From positions 1-64,000 of the forward strand of contig WOFQ01000034.1 in the NCBI GenBank assembly GCA_012184525.1: 64,000 nt of DNA, written 5' to 3'. This document shows, in pieces, positions 1-10,451 of the stretch. The notes under the pieces are model-generated. The model was not told where the DNA came from, did not search any database, and was given only the letters and a program-made list of their open reading frames with translations. The DNA is from Xenoacremonium recifei (lineage: Eukaryota; Ascomycota; Sordariomycetes; Hypocreales; Nectriaceae). Numbering within the stretch: the first letter of the stretch is position 1; every line of letters starts with the position of its first letter. Position numbers and translations under genes: made by a program.

Positions 1-476
1 TGTTGGGCGTTGAAGTCCCCGGCGACCAGGCAGTTCTGAGGGATCGGCCATTGCTGGAGGATAGGAAAGATATCTGCGTCTCCGGGTCTGCGGTAAATAT
101 TCAAGAAAGTGAGTCCTGCCACGCGAAGCCAGAGCATATCTCGTGAGTGGAAGGGAGAGAGTTGGTCGCCGTAGAGGTGCCCGCGTCGAGTGAGGTATGT
201 CATCACTCTCGGCCGGGTTGAATTGTCAGTCCAATGACTGACTGGTGAAAAGGTGTCATAGGCAGTATGCGTTTTCGTGAGGCATCTATTGTCTTTGATT
301 GAGGTCCAGGGCTCTTGAATTATAATAACATTAAAGCCGCAGCGGTCAGCTAGAGCGAGCGCGGTATCATGGGCCGCTGAGCCTTTGCCCATATTGGCTT
401 GAAAGACTTTGATCTGTCTATGAGGGCGCGGTGTGCCCTTTTTTTGCTGTTTAGGAAGCTGTGATCCTCTATTCAT
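1..476 (-). CDS. LINE ORF2, endonuclease domain (partial)
   Basis: About 158 codons are visible before the window edge. The ATG lies inside the last codons of ORF1, so the two frames overlap by 8 bases (ATGAATAG), as is common in LINEs translated by reinitiation. The frame has the endonuclease/exonuclease/phosphatase signature of LINE ORF2: an early FQANMGKG with the metal-binding Asn, then VIIIQEPW with the catalytic Glu, then LNIYRRPGD, and VAGDFNAQ at the visible end. This domain nicks target DNA to prime reverse transcription. The reverse transcriptase must follow outside the window. No stop or frameshift is visible. Confidence 0.85.
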   Translation of the reverse strand, partial: MNRGSQLPKQQKKGTPRPHRQIKVFQANMGKGSAAHDTALALADRCGFNVIIIQEPWTSIKDNRCLTKTHTAYDTFSPVSHWTDNSTRPRVMTYLTRRGHLYGDQLSPFHSRDMLWLRVAGLTFLNIYRRPGDADIFPILQQWPIPQNCLVAGDFNAQ

Positions 477-2025
477 GAGCTGCCGGAATAGATAGATGGC
501 GGCGCTTCCTGGGAGAGGCTTGAATATCTGTCTCTGTTATTGGGAGGGCTTGAGAGGTGCCAGTTACTGCTCCGGGGGCTGGGCATGGCGAGGAGGGGAC
601 TGGTATCGGGGAGGAGGGTTCAGCAGGTTGCGGATGTTTCCTTCGGAATATGGCTGCATTGTTCCTTCGAATGGCGGTCTTTTCGATCCGCGTGTGACGG
701 TGAAAAGTGCCAAATTTCTTAACTGGCCTCACTGGGCAGATAATATCAGTAGCGGGATGTTCACCCAGGCAGTTCGAGCATTGAACTGGGTGGTTGCAGG
801 GGCCCTCGTGCCTCTTCTGTCCGCAGAGTGCACATTTGGCCTCCCTTTCGCAGTTCGTGGTTGCGTGGTAGTCCCAGCAGGACTGGCATTGCCTTGGCGG
901 GTTGGTCTTAGTGATTAGTCTTACTATCTTGCTTGTGCCGAATAATCGGAACAGCTTTCTTGGGAGTTCCTTGAAGGAGACTATCAGGGTTGCAGTGGGA
1001 GTGGAGGGGTCGTCATATTTGCTGTATCGGACGCTGATCGGTTTGATCCCCGTCTGGGCATAGGTTTCCTCTGAGGTTAGCTTAGAGAGACTAAGAGGAT
1101 TGCCTTGAAAGTCAATTGTGATCCTGGGGACATCCTTAAGTACATAGTGGAACCATTTCTCTGCCTGTTCGACTGCAGTGATATCGAGGTCGGAGATCAA
1201 CCTGTCTTCTGCATCAAGGACCTTCTTGCGGGTGATATCGTTGGCAGCTGTGAGGGCCCAGCCAGTTTTGGTCGGAGTTGCTTTGGGGATGTCGGCAAGG
1301 GTGAGTCCCAAGAGGCTGGTAACTGAAGCACGGATCGCTATTGGGTCCTTGTCCCGGACAGGGGATCCGGGGTGGAGGCGAAGAAAGATTCTTCTGTCTT
1401 CGTTGCGCTTGGCAACCCGGGCAGGGGGAAATTGCGTGCGGTTTGTTTGTTGTTGCCGCGCATTGGCGTTAGGGGCGGCGTTGGGGTCGAGGGCAGCGCC
1501 ATGAGGGAGATTCAGCCGGAGTTTGTCTGCATAGGTAGTATTGACCGTGTTCCTGGGGCGACGAGTTGTTCCATTGAGGAGGGCTTCGCCAATGATCATA
1601 AATTCCTTGGAGAGGGCCTGGATGTAGTGAAGGGCGGCGCCGTCTGAGAACTGTGCTGCCGTGTTGTCAAAAGCAGTGCAGAGGGCTCGGAGAGCGAGGG
1701 ATCTCTGGTTGTGTGCATGTTTGCTGTTGGAGATTATGCCATTGGCCTCAGTCGAAGTCTTGATGACGGGTCGGGAGTCTCCTATAATGAAGATGTCGCT
1801 GCTCGGCACGCTGTTCTCGCGGCCAGTCCCTGGGTTGTCTTGGCGTGGTACTTCCGGCAGCTCAGGAGTTCCTGAGTGCATCCTCGCCTGCGGCGGCGTC
1901 GTCACGACATCCTCGCGGATATCATGTTCAGCTCCAAGGAGCAGCCGAGCTCTGGCAAGTCTTGACAGATGCGTCGGTGTGTCGGGACCAGTGTCGAAAG
2001 GGTCGGCGACTGGCACTGAGGCCAT
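469..2025 (-). CDS. LINE ORF1, gag-like nucleic-acid-binding protein
   Basis: Uninterrupted frame of 518 residues. The C-terminal third (roughly residues 380-435) holds three consecutive CCHC-type zinc knuckles: CQSCWDYHATTNC, CALCGQKRHEGPC and CSNCLGEHPATDIIC. The N-terminal half is Ser/Pro/Asn-rich; the middle (about 210-370) is a mixed alpha/beta stretch where fungal LINE ORF1 proteins have an RRM-like fold. The protein would coat element RNA and act as chaperone during target-primed reverse transcription. The ATG in the leader is the first in frame. Its stop overlaps the start of the endonuclease frame. Confidence 0.85.
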   Translation of the reverse strand: MASVPVADPFDTGPDTPTHLSRLARARLLLGAEHDIREDVVTTPPQARMHSGTPELPEVPRQDNPGTGRENSVPSSDIFIIGDSRPVIKTSTEANGIISNSKHAHNQRSLALRALCTAFDNTAAQFSDGAALHYIQALSKEFMIIGEALLNGTTRRPRNTVNTTYADKLRLNLPHGAALDPNAAPNANARQQQTNRTQFPPARVAKRNEDRRIFLRLHPGSPVRDKDPIAIRASVTSLLGLTLADIPKATPTKTGWALTAANDITRKKVLDAEDRLISDLDITAVEQAEKWFHYVLKDVPRITIDFQGNPLSLSKLTSEETYAQTGIKPISVRYSKYDDPSTPTATLIVSFKELPRKLFRLFGTSKIVRLITKTNPPRQCQSCWDYHATTNCEREAKCALCGQKRHEGPCNHPVQCSNCLGEHPATDIICPVRPVKKFGTFHRHTRIEKTAIRRNNAAIFRRKHPQPAEPSSPIPVPSSPCPAPGAVTGTSQALPITETDIQASPRKRRHLSIPAAHE

Positions 2026-2313
2026 CGCGGGATGTTATATTGTGTCTGTTAGTGATTTGGTGTATTTAGTGCGAGTCCCTTAACAGTGGATGGCAAGGGA
2101 TGTTGATGTAGGAGGGAAGTTGTTTTTTTTTTTTTTTAATAGGTAATCGATGTTATCCAATCTCATCTAGGGTAGGCCAATATCTAGTTTTCCACGAATA
2201 TCACGTGTTCTGATCGTAGCCAACAAGTGGTGCTGGGTCCAGCTTTTCAGTCCCTCGGGAATGTCTCCGACACGCCTCCGGCATCATTCATGCATTCAAC
2301 AGCATAAACCTCT
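2026..2313. other. LINE 5' leader and intergenic spacer
   Basis: Holds the short LINE 5' leader, a T-tract near 2125-2140 and then the upstream region of the divergently placed Zn2Cys6 gene. No other coding signal is visible. Confidence 0.4.
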
Positions 2314-4610
2314 ATGGACACACTAAACCCGCAACTGGTACCTAGTTTAGCAGTAAGCATCACTTCCTTCTCGTTATGAAAGTATTAAGCCTGACAGCGT
2401 AGTGCGACTCTTGTCGGATCAAGAAACTAAAGGTAAACCCCCACGTATGGCCAAGACATGCTTCCTCGTTCTAATGGTCACCATAGTGCTCAAAGGAGCG
2501 TCCAAGCTGTGGTGCTTGCGTTCAGAATCAGAGAAAATGTCACTATAGTGGTCGTATCATTCGGTCGCCGCTTACTCGCGCGTGAGATATTGATCCTTGC
2601 ACGATTGTCAACTAGAAAGCTGACAGGTGATCATTTTAGATACCTGTCGAGTGTCGAGCGACGCCTTCAAAAGGTAGAAAGTCTTCTCAAGCAGTTGCAT
2701 CCGGATATAAACATAGATGAAGCGCTCGTCTCGGACTTTGCAACCGATAAAGCACCGAGGCCATCGCATGACAACCCAGTTGCAGCAGCAGACTCAGTTC
2801 CAAGTCCAGTCACTCCACGCGACGAGCCAATTTCCGAAAGGGTTCCAGATGAGGCAGATGGCTTCGATTGGCACGAGGATGTTGGCGACCTCACAGATGG
2901 CATGGCGGCGCTTTCTGTTGAGCCCAAGGGCACAGGTTATTTAGGTACTTGTCGTTGATGGTTGTCAAAGGAAATGTTCTAAACTTATGAATAGGATCAA
3001 CTGCAGGGGTCTTCTTTCTGAGATCTTTGCTATTTTGGACTGGCCAGTCGAAATATGTATCGACAAACGCCGGTAACCTAGGCACGTTCTCGGACAGGTC
3101 GATACAATTTGATGCCTCATCCCACCTAGCACAGGCTGTTGCATCGCAACAGGTCAAGGAACGGCTCATGGATGGATATTTCTCGATATACCATCGCACG
3201 TACCCTTTTGTGCACGAGGCTACTTTTCGGGCCCAGTTCCATGAGGTCATTCCAAGACCGCAGCAACGCTCCTTTCAGATGTTGCTTCACACGATCCTTG
3301 CCCTCGGTGCTTGGTGCCTCAATGATACTCAGACTGATCTTGACGATGATCTTTACCATACTGCCTTATCATTTGGAGAAGACGAGTCGTTATTTGAGAG
3401 TGCAAATCTCACATTTGTACAAGCACTTGTGCTCTTGAGCAACCTCAGTCAAAAACGTGACAAGCCCAACACTGGATCTAATTTTCTTGGACTGGCCACT
3501 CGCATGGCTCTCAGCCTTGGCCTTCATCGTGAGTTGCCTGGATGGGATATTAGTCTTCTTCAACGAGAGATGCGTCGCCGTGTTTGGTGGGGTCTCTACA
3601 TCTTCGATAGCGGTGCCTCAACCACGTTCGGTCGGCCCATTCTCCTCCCGGGAAGCGAGTCAATGGATGTTCGCCCTGTTTTGAATATCCCAGACGAGGT
3701 GAGAAGACATTCCTGTCAAACCCAGCCGGGCGCATAGTTCACTAACAAAGGACAGGCTCTTACAGCGAGAACAACTGTACTTCCTGAAGAACAGCAAGTT
3801 CCAACTCTCTACTCAGGTCTGAGATGGCAGAGCGAGTTCCACATACATTCAAACCATATATCCAATCTCCTCTTATCCTCATCTGGGGTATCGAGCGAGG
3901 ATGCTCTGTCACTGGATCAAACATTAAGCAAGTGGTCCGAGACATTGCCAGTCTATCTCCGGCTTGACCACCAGATCTTGGTCCTGGATGACGCCATTTA
4001 TTTCGCCAAATGCCGGCTCTGGTGGCGTTATTGGAACCTCAAGATCATTCTGTTAAGGCAATTTTTACTCAAGCGAGCAGTTGAACAAAGCAGGCGTCCT
4101 GAGGTACAAGCTTCAGATGAACTGGGCATCAAATGCAGGGACAAAGCAGTGAGCGCTGCGAGGTCTACCATCACATCCATCAGTGGATACTTAGCGGGAG
4201 GGGTTAGCAGCAGGCTTGTCGCCTGGTATTCTACGTGAGTTTTCGATCTGAAACCGCCAGTCTGTTGTCCCAGTTACGGTATTAACAGCTTAAGATTCTT
4301 CATTTTCCACGCGTCTCTAGTCATATGTCTCGCCGCGGTAGGCAATGCAGAGTCTCCCGATATCCCAGAATGGCGATCGGATCTCGATACTGTCAGACAC
4401 GTCTTCCGGGTTATTCTTGCAAATAATCGTCTTGCGATGCGATGTGCCGATGTTCTGGATCTGCTCACTGCTTCATCAAACCACATGAATGCAGAGAACT
4501 GGGATCGCATAGAGTTGGATCCTCCCTGGATGAACTTCTCAACATGGCCTTCTGATGCTGGAGACTTCACGGATCCTCTTAGTTGGCCTGAAGCTGGCGG
4601 CCCGTTCTGA
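2314..4610 (+). CDS. Zn2Cys6 transcription factor with fungal_trans domain
   Basis: Seven exons join to 657 residues: 2314-2352, 2403-2432, 2487-2581, 2640-2944, 2995-3698, 3756-4234, 4289-4610. All introns are 50-58 nt GT-AG. The first three exons rebuild a perfect zinc cluster (Cys14, 17, 24, 31, 34, 41; spacing 2-6-6-2-6), followed by a linker and short coiled coil (SVERRLQKVESLLKQL). The middle carries the fungal-specific regulatory domain, with GYLGSTAGVFFLRSLL and the LGLHRELPGWD...RRRVWW block. It sits beside a kinase and a hexose transporter, which suggests control of a sugar-use module (inference). The start is set by the tiny first exon; no longer frame reaches the cluster. Confidence 0.88.
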
Positions 4611-4666
4611 ATTGAGAGGTAATATATTGATCAATAAATAACACAAACAGTACCCTGGGTTCCAGT

Positions 4667-5466
4667 TCAGATTATAACATCGGGATCGAGTAGCAGATTT
4701 CGAATCAACTCGCCGTTGGGTATATCGTTGTCCTGCGCGCGAGCAATGGCGGCTTCAACCGTTGGTTCGATTCCTGCGTGGATGTGTCTCTTGACGAGTC
4801 GATCTAGGGCAACTCGTGGTGAAACATTCACAAACCATCTACCGATATTAGCCTGATTACAAAATAGTCGGGTATAGCGGGAATCAAGGTTTACCTTTCG
4901 TCTACAAGAGAAGCGATCTCGTTCCAGGGCCTCACGTTCAAGAGCGTGTAGTTGCCTTCAATGATGACAAGTCTGCACTGGGACGATATTGCAATTGCGT
5001 CCGGGACTGGATCCTGTTCTGCATGATCAAAACCTGGTGCATGTATGATGGTTTCGGGTTCTTCCGCCATCGTGACGGGGGTATTTCTCAAAGAGATAAT
5101 GAAGCTGAGTAGCTTCTCGACATCGAAAGTAAATGGAGCACCTCGTTTGCGGAATGCCATGGCAGGATCGTCGAACAAGGCTAGGGTATCTCGAGGGTAA
5201 TGGAAGCCATCCTGATACTTTATATTTGGAGGTAGTTCTTATGAGACGGCGATTGGAGATCATACCATTGGCAGGACAGCAGTATCGTCAATCCCATGAT
5301 CATGCAAGGTTTTCAATAGGGCCGCTGCGATAGTTGATTTACCGGACCCTGGGACTCCAGCCAAAGCAATGAGTATGCGCCGAGAGGGATTTCTCAGTTT
5401 CTGGGCTGTAATGAGATCGCTCACGCGTTCATAGAGCACAGAAACAGAGGTAGAGCTACAAGTCAT
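4667..5466 (-). CDS. P-loop small-molecule kinase, uridine kinase/FrcK-like
   Basis: Three exons (5466-5266, 5211-4895, 4838-4667) give 229 residues. The P-loop GVPGSGKST lies near residue 39. Exon 2 starts with DGFHYPRDTL and continues to RKRGAPFTFD, the substrate-side signature of the phosphoribulokinase/uridine kinase/pantothenate kinase superfamily. LVIIEGNYTLL is the Walker-B-like strand, and a C-terminal RLVKRHIHAG supplies lid arginines. Length matches the small bacterial proteins annotated as fructose transport system kinase and yeast Yfh7-like ATPases. The exact substrate is unknown. It is convergent with the regulator gene and divergent from the transporter. A GTG upstream of this ATG is not used in fungal nuclear genes. 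Confidence 0.82.
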
Positions 5467-5971
5467 TCTTTCAATATCTGTAGGCACCTAATCTAGCCTC
5501 CCGAATCTTCTTGCCCGTTTAGATAAATAGAACGGCGATACCTACATGCCACCACCGAGTCGAGCGTATCCACCGAGTCATTCCCGGAGAGGTTGTCTCC
5601 GTATTTGGCCGGGTCACTCACGTCCGGCGGTTCGACGGATGCAAGTGATGTGCAGCTATTCTGCCGAATACATCCATCTCCACTCGCCGATACTACGCCG
5701 AACTGCCGCATTCGAAGATGGTGATTGGCTCGGACGACTCCCACCCGGAGCTGGCAAACATGTTGTGATGTTGATTCCTTCAGTCTCCACTGTTTGTATG
5801 GGGATGACCTGCGGGGAAGGAAAATTCTGGGCAAAAGCTGGAGATCACCGGGGAGTATAAAGGTCTTGTGATGCCTTCACTGGATACGAAAACTTCTACT
5901 CCCTTTATCCAAAGAAATAGAGGTTCATTCTTTGTTTACCCAGGGCCCGATTGGAGTCCACTTGATTCAAC
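5467..5971. promoter_or_regulatory. Shared divergent promoter of kinase and hexose transporter
   Basis: This 505-base spacer drives both genes. It contains an exact 10-base direct repeat CCACCGAGTC at 5552-5561 and 5570-5579 (18-base period). Several CGG/CCG half sites follow at about 5620-5640 and 5690-5760, the kind of triplets Zn2Cys6 proteins bind. A TATA-like GTATAAAGG lies near 5855, about 110 bases before the transporter ATG. Binding by the neighbouring regulator is an inference. Confidence 0.5.
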
Positions 5972-7807
5972 ATGACCTCGCAACCTGCGGCTTCAGATGA
6001 AGGGTCCAAGAAGGGGGTTTGGCGTCTCTTGAGGGAGAACCCTTATCTTCTGGGGTTGTCTATGGTGAGACAAATACAATCTAGAAACCCGGTACGGGTA
6101 TAGATTTGTGCTGATCAATCTTAGTTCGCTAGTCTGGGAGGCTTTCTCTTTGGCTATGATCAAGGCGTTGTGTCTGGCGTCTTGACCATGCAGTCATTCG
6201 GGGCTCACTTCCCACGTATCTATCTCGACAGTGGCTTCAAAGGCTGGTTTGTTTCGACGCTACTGCTACTTGCCTGGCTCGGCTCGTTGATCAATGGACC
6301 AATTGCGGACTTCATCGGCAGGAAAGGATCGATCATGCTGTCCGTTGTTATCTTTACTATTGGATCTGCTTTTCAGGCTGGTGCAAACTCGATTGCAATG
6401 CTGTTTGCTGGTATGTCCCTTTTACGACCTGCGCTCTATTAGTCTGTATCCTAACAAGTTTCTTTCGCAGGCCGTGCGGTCGCCGGACTGGCTATTGGCA
6501 TGCTGACCATGATTGTCCCCATGTATCTGTCTGAGGTGTCTACGGCAGGGATTCGCGGTACACTCGTTGTACTTCAGCAACTGAGTATTACACTTGGTAT
6601 TCTGATCAGCTACTGGTTGGAGTACGGCACTCAATACATAGGCGGCCACCGTTGTGCACCGAACATCCCCTACACGGGTGGCACGGCTGATAGCCCTTCT
6701 TTTGACCCTCGCCACGATGTCGGACCTGGTGGCTGCACCGGACAATCAGATGCCGCTTGGAGGCTTCCCCTTGCTATCCAGATACTGCCTGCGCTTATTC
6801 TGGGGATTGGTATGGTTTTCTTCCCAGAGTCGCCCCGATACTTCCTCATGCGCCACAAGGAAGACAAGGCTCTCGCTGCTTTGGCTCAAATCCGTCGCGT
6901 GCACCCTGACACCGAGTCTCTCCGGGGAGAGTATCTGGCCGTCAAAGCAGAGGTTCTATTCGATGAATCTGTCTCTCGGGACAAATTCCCCGGGAAATCA
7001 GGAGTCTCGCTCTTTGTCGCCCAGTACTGGTCCCTGCTATCCGCTTGGCCCTCATTCAAGCGCGTCTTCATTGGATGTGCGATTATGTTCTTTCAACAGT
7101 TCATGGGATGCAATGCCATCATTTACTATGCTCCCACGATGTTTAAACAGTTGGGCCTTTCCGGAGGCACGTCTGGCTTGCTTGCCACCGGAGTTTATGG
7201 AATTGTCAACACTTTGTCGACTTTGCCAGCCCTCTTCCTCATTGACAAAATCGGCCGACGACCTCTCCTGCTTGCTGGAGCTACTGGAACTTGCATCTCA
7301 CTAGTCATTGTTGGCGGGATCGTTGGAGGATATGGCTCGTCACTACCAACCCACAAGTCCGCAGGATGGGCAGGCATTGCATTTGTCTACATCTACGACA
7401 TAAACTTCTCCTACTCCTTTGCGCCCATTGGCTGGGTTCTGCCATCCGAGATCTTCAATTTGGGTAACCGCTCAAAGGCGATGGCTCTTACAACGAGTTC
7501 TACATGGATGTGCAACTTCATTATCGGCCTCGTAACTCCAGACATGCTCGACACCCTCAAATGGGGTACATATATCTTTTTTGCTGCCTTCTGCCTTCTG
7601 GCGCTGCTTTTTACCTATTTCGTTGTTCCAGAGACTCGTGGAAAGAGTCTGGAGGATATGGATGTTGTGTTTGGCGACACTGCAGCTCATGAGGAGAAGG
7701 CCAGACTGGCTGAGATCGCTGCCTCGATGGGTCTTACCGAGACAATGCCTTCGCAAAAGGTTGACATCGTGAGGGGCAACGTAGAGCAACTTGAGGAGAC
7801 GGCATGA
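5972..7807 (+). CDS. MFS sugar (hexose-type) transporter
   Basis: Three exons (5972-6064, 6125-6410, 6471-7807) give 571 residues. Sugar-porter signatures appear in order: GGFLFGYDQGVVSG in TM1, ADFIGRKGS after TM2, PESPRYFLMRHKEDKA after TM6, QQFMGCNAIIYYAPTMF in TM7, DKIGRRPLLLAG between TM8 and TM9, and PETRGKSLEDMD after TM12. The QQFxGxNxxxYY block is the substrate-path motif of hexose transporters. A plasma-membrane proton symporter with 12 helices is expected. The cytosolic N-terminus (about 30 residues) is encoded by exon 1. Expression with the kinase, and control by the Zn2Cys6 protein upstream, are likely from the layout. Confidence 0.9.
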
Positions 7808-8292
7808 GACGGAAGGAGATTGTACGGATCTTGAAATAGCCGTGGAAATATCATTTAGTGTCAAGATATCAACCGAGTACGATGAAACAACTCAAAAATC
7901 CGGGTTTGGTGATTGCCAACTTGTTCGATAATATACATAAACTCGCTGTTGATGCAGCTTGACTCTTTACCTTACTAAGGCAAGACGGGATATGGCCATA
8001 TGAGTTAAGTAAATGTCCACCCTCTCCTATCATTTAGAATTTACATAAGGGGTAAAAAGCTATGCGATCACCTATCATGGTCGAGAATGTCTAAAGTTTT
8101 TCCTGTTCTGAGTTGGGGATAAGGCCGCTTAGCCTCTTATGGTTCAGGAAGGTGATGTTCACAGACGGGGAGCAATTGGTTCTATATCAGTCTATTCGTC
8201 CGTTGGCGTTGAGGCCATCTATCTATAAGTCAATCGCAAAAGGCCAATTGGCCATCAGTCATAACTCCCGCAGAAGGCCACTTGTGTAGCCA
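7808..8292. other. Intergenic, convergent 3' ends
   Basis: Between the 3' ends of the transporter and methyltransferase genes. No coding or RNA signal recognised. Confidence 0.4.
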
Positions 8293-9396
8293 TCAAACCC
8301 AAAGACCGTTCCCAGAGTCCCAAAGAAAGTGGGCTCCCTCCTTCGCATCCTCCTTCGCCTGGCGACGGGCATTGACCTCCTTCAAGATGGCTCGGGTGAT
8401 CTTGGCCGCAAGGTAAGCTCGAGACCAAAGGCGGCGGATTGAGGGACGGATCAGGTACTGTCGCATGCCTGAGGTCGCGGCCTTTCCAAGGATCTTGATA
8501 GCAAGACCCTCCTTCTTGGTAATGAGATGGATGTCAGCCTCATCCCGCTTCCAAGAGGGGAACATCCGGTAAGAGGTACCGGCGCTAACAAGGAGGTTGT
8601 CAAAGTTCTTGCAAGTAAGGTCTGTCTTTGCAATGACTTCAAAATAGTGCATGGCGTCCACCATGACACTCTTATAGGTCCATGCCTCTGTAGCAGCGAG
8701 CTCAATGCCAGCGGAAGAGTTTATAGCGTTGAGGTAGGCCGTGAAAAACGCCTCGAACTGCGGGGTTTGGTAAGAGGCGTGAGAGTTACTTCCAGGGCTA
8801 CCAGGACCGTCTTGACCAACGATCAGACGATCGCAGGGGTTGAGGTGCTTACGAAAAGCCTCGCATCGCTCCGCGCACATCTCGTCGGGGGCATTGTAGA
8901 AGATTGAGCCCATTGATAAGAAGAGACGGGCTGGCGGAATATTTTGGAAATATTCGTCTCCATTCAGAAAACTTCCCCATAGTCCGACGCAGAGAACTTG
9001 GGGAAATTTGGCCTTGGCGCGTTCGATCTGTGCCCGGAGTGAGGCTCGGTCGAGGTCTAGAGGGATGTAAGCGCATGTCTTTTCCTGTGCAATGAATTCG
9101 CGGACGTAAGGCTCGTACTTAGTAGAGTTGGCCGCACCGAGATCAATGATCTTGGTTCCCGAAGGTAGCTGAGACACTACCTCCTTGCAGGTATGGTTGA
9201 TGATGGCAAGCTCATCAGTTGTCTGGTAGGAGAGGTTGGCAACCTCGTACCACTTGTTCATACCCTTCGTGTAGGCAACTTCCTTGGGGAAGTCTGCCTC
9301 GTGAACAAAGGCCTTAGCGAGCAGAATCTCAAACGTATCGTTGAGTCGGCTTCCGCCGATGTCAATGATCTCCCGGTCCATGGGTCCCCAAACCAT
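8293..9396 (-). CDS. SAM-dependent methyltransferase, EgtD/histidine-specific family-like
   Basis: A single exon of 367 residues. KIIDLGAANSTKYEPYV is a motif-I-like SAM loop (LGxGNxRK in EgtD). CAYIPLDLDRASL corresponds to the acidic end of strand 2. LFLSMGSIFYNAPDEMCAER matches the LGSxIGNF segment of the Methyltransf_33 family, and LIVGQDGPGS the strand-5 region. The family contains ergothioneine EgtD/Egt1 and the ergot-pathway N-methyltransferases (EasF/FgaMT, about 340 residues). No ergot alkaloid genes are nearby and there is no sulfoxide-synthase domain, so ergothioneine synthesis is unlikely. The natural amine substrate is unknown. An alternative start is Met6 (GPMDRE). Confidence 0.7.
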   Translation of the reverse strand: MVWGPMDREIIDIGGSRLNDTFEILLAKAFVHEADFPKEVAYTKGMNKWYEVANLSYQTTDELAIINHTCKEVVSQLPSGTKIIDLGAANSTKYEPYVREFIAQEKTCAYIPLDLDRASLRAQIERAKAKFPQVLCVGLWGSFLNGDEYFQNIPPARLFLSMGSIFYNAPDEMCAERCEAFRKHLNPCDRLIVGQDGPGSPGSNSHASYQTPQFEAFFTAYLNAINSSAGIELAATEAWTYKSVMVDAMHYFEVIAKTDLTCKNFDNLLVSAGTSYRMFPSWKRDEADIHLITKKEGLAIKILGKAATSGMRQYLIRPSIRRLWSRAYLAAKITRAILKEVNARRQAKEDAKEGAHFLWDSGNGLWV

Positions 9397-10451
9397 CTTG
9401 TCGGTTTATGTGTGGTAGAGGGAGATGAGTTGTTGTTGATAGTAAAGTTTTCGTGCAAGGTTTCGGCCTGGTGTAGGCGAGCCTTGTAGTAGTGTTGGTG
9501 TGAGTGTTTTGCGTTGTGTCGCAAGGTGTTTGTGTGGTTAAGATGACTGTTGTGAGTGGGAAAAGAAAACGAAAATCCATTGCCGACGTCTCGGAGTTCT
9601 TATAGAAGGGATTGGAGATGTTATTCACAGACACCGCCTTTTTCCTATCCCTGGAACATGCTATTGAGTTGGAGTGCAAGTACAAGTTATCCGTAGGACA
9701 CACTATTGAGTCGAAATACAAGCATCTACTAGTTCCACGACGAAACATTTTGTTTAGATGCTCACTCTCCTATGCGAAGTATCATCTCTTGTTTTCTGGA
9801 TATATCGTTATTCGGAGTGATAATCCGACGTTTTGTTATGGGAACACGGGAAGACTATGGAGGTAATACTAGTTCAATGGTCTGTTCTCTTTAATATGGC
9901 ACTGTTGTTGTGCAATGTCTGAAAGAGATGATTCATTTTGATATCAACTGGCCTCGGCTTTGCTGTTATTCGTAATCTGTAATAGGCTTGCGAGAATCAA
10001 TGCTCCTGTCCTTGCTTTCAAAGAGATCACCCTTTAGTCAGCATACCAAAAAGACCTTTCCCAAAACGCATTGACAAACCAAGATTTAACCAGATCTTAA
10101 GATGTAACTGCTTTGTCTCCCCAGGAACACAGTCAAGGAGAGAGTTCCTACGAGGATTTCACTACGCAGAAAAGGCTGGGAAATACTGATTCAGATCTGA
10201 AGCCAGAAGAGATTCAGGCTTCCGGAATGTCTCGATATTTGTAATGTTGTAAACGGTAGTATATAATACACATCTTAGCCGAAGCAGAAGCTAATCCTTG
10301 TCTCCAAATCGTACGTTCATTTCATTCGCCTATTCTTTCCCTCGTTTTCATTTTCCGCTGATCCTTAATGTTACCCAAAAGGGGTGTGACACGTCAAAGT
10401 ATTTACTCAATCTTCCCTTCAAAATTGCTACGGCTGTTGCTTGAAGTTTAA
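9397..10451. other. Intergenic region, about 1.05 kb
   Basis: Upstream region of the methyltransferase gene and downstream region of the hydrolase gene. A CT/GT-rich leader of about 150 bases precedes the methyltransferase start. No convincing reading frame with family features was seen. Confidence 0.4.

Larger units (their letters stand above)
1..2140 (-). mobile_element. LINE (non-LTR) retrotransposon, Tad-like, 5' part
   Basis: Two overlapping minus-strand reading frames have the order typical of fungal Tad-clade LINEs: an ORF1 with a triple zinc knuckle, then an ORF2 that opens with an AP-endonuclease domain. The reverse transcriptase and 3' end lie beyond the window start. The 5' leader is about 100 bases and ends near a 15-16 base T run (A run on the element strand) around 2125-2140. 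That run could be the border, or the tail of an older insertion into which this copy landed. Neither ORF is interrupted in the visible part, so the copy looks young. The exact 5' boundary and target-site duplication cannot be fixed from one end. Confidence 0.85.
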
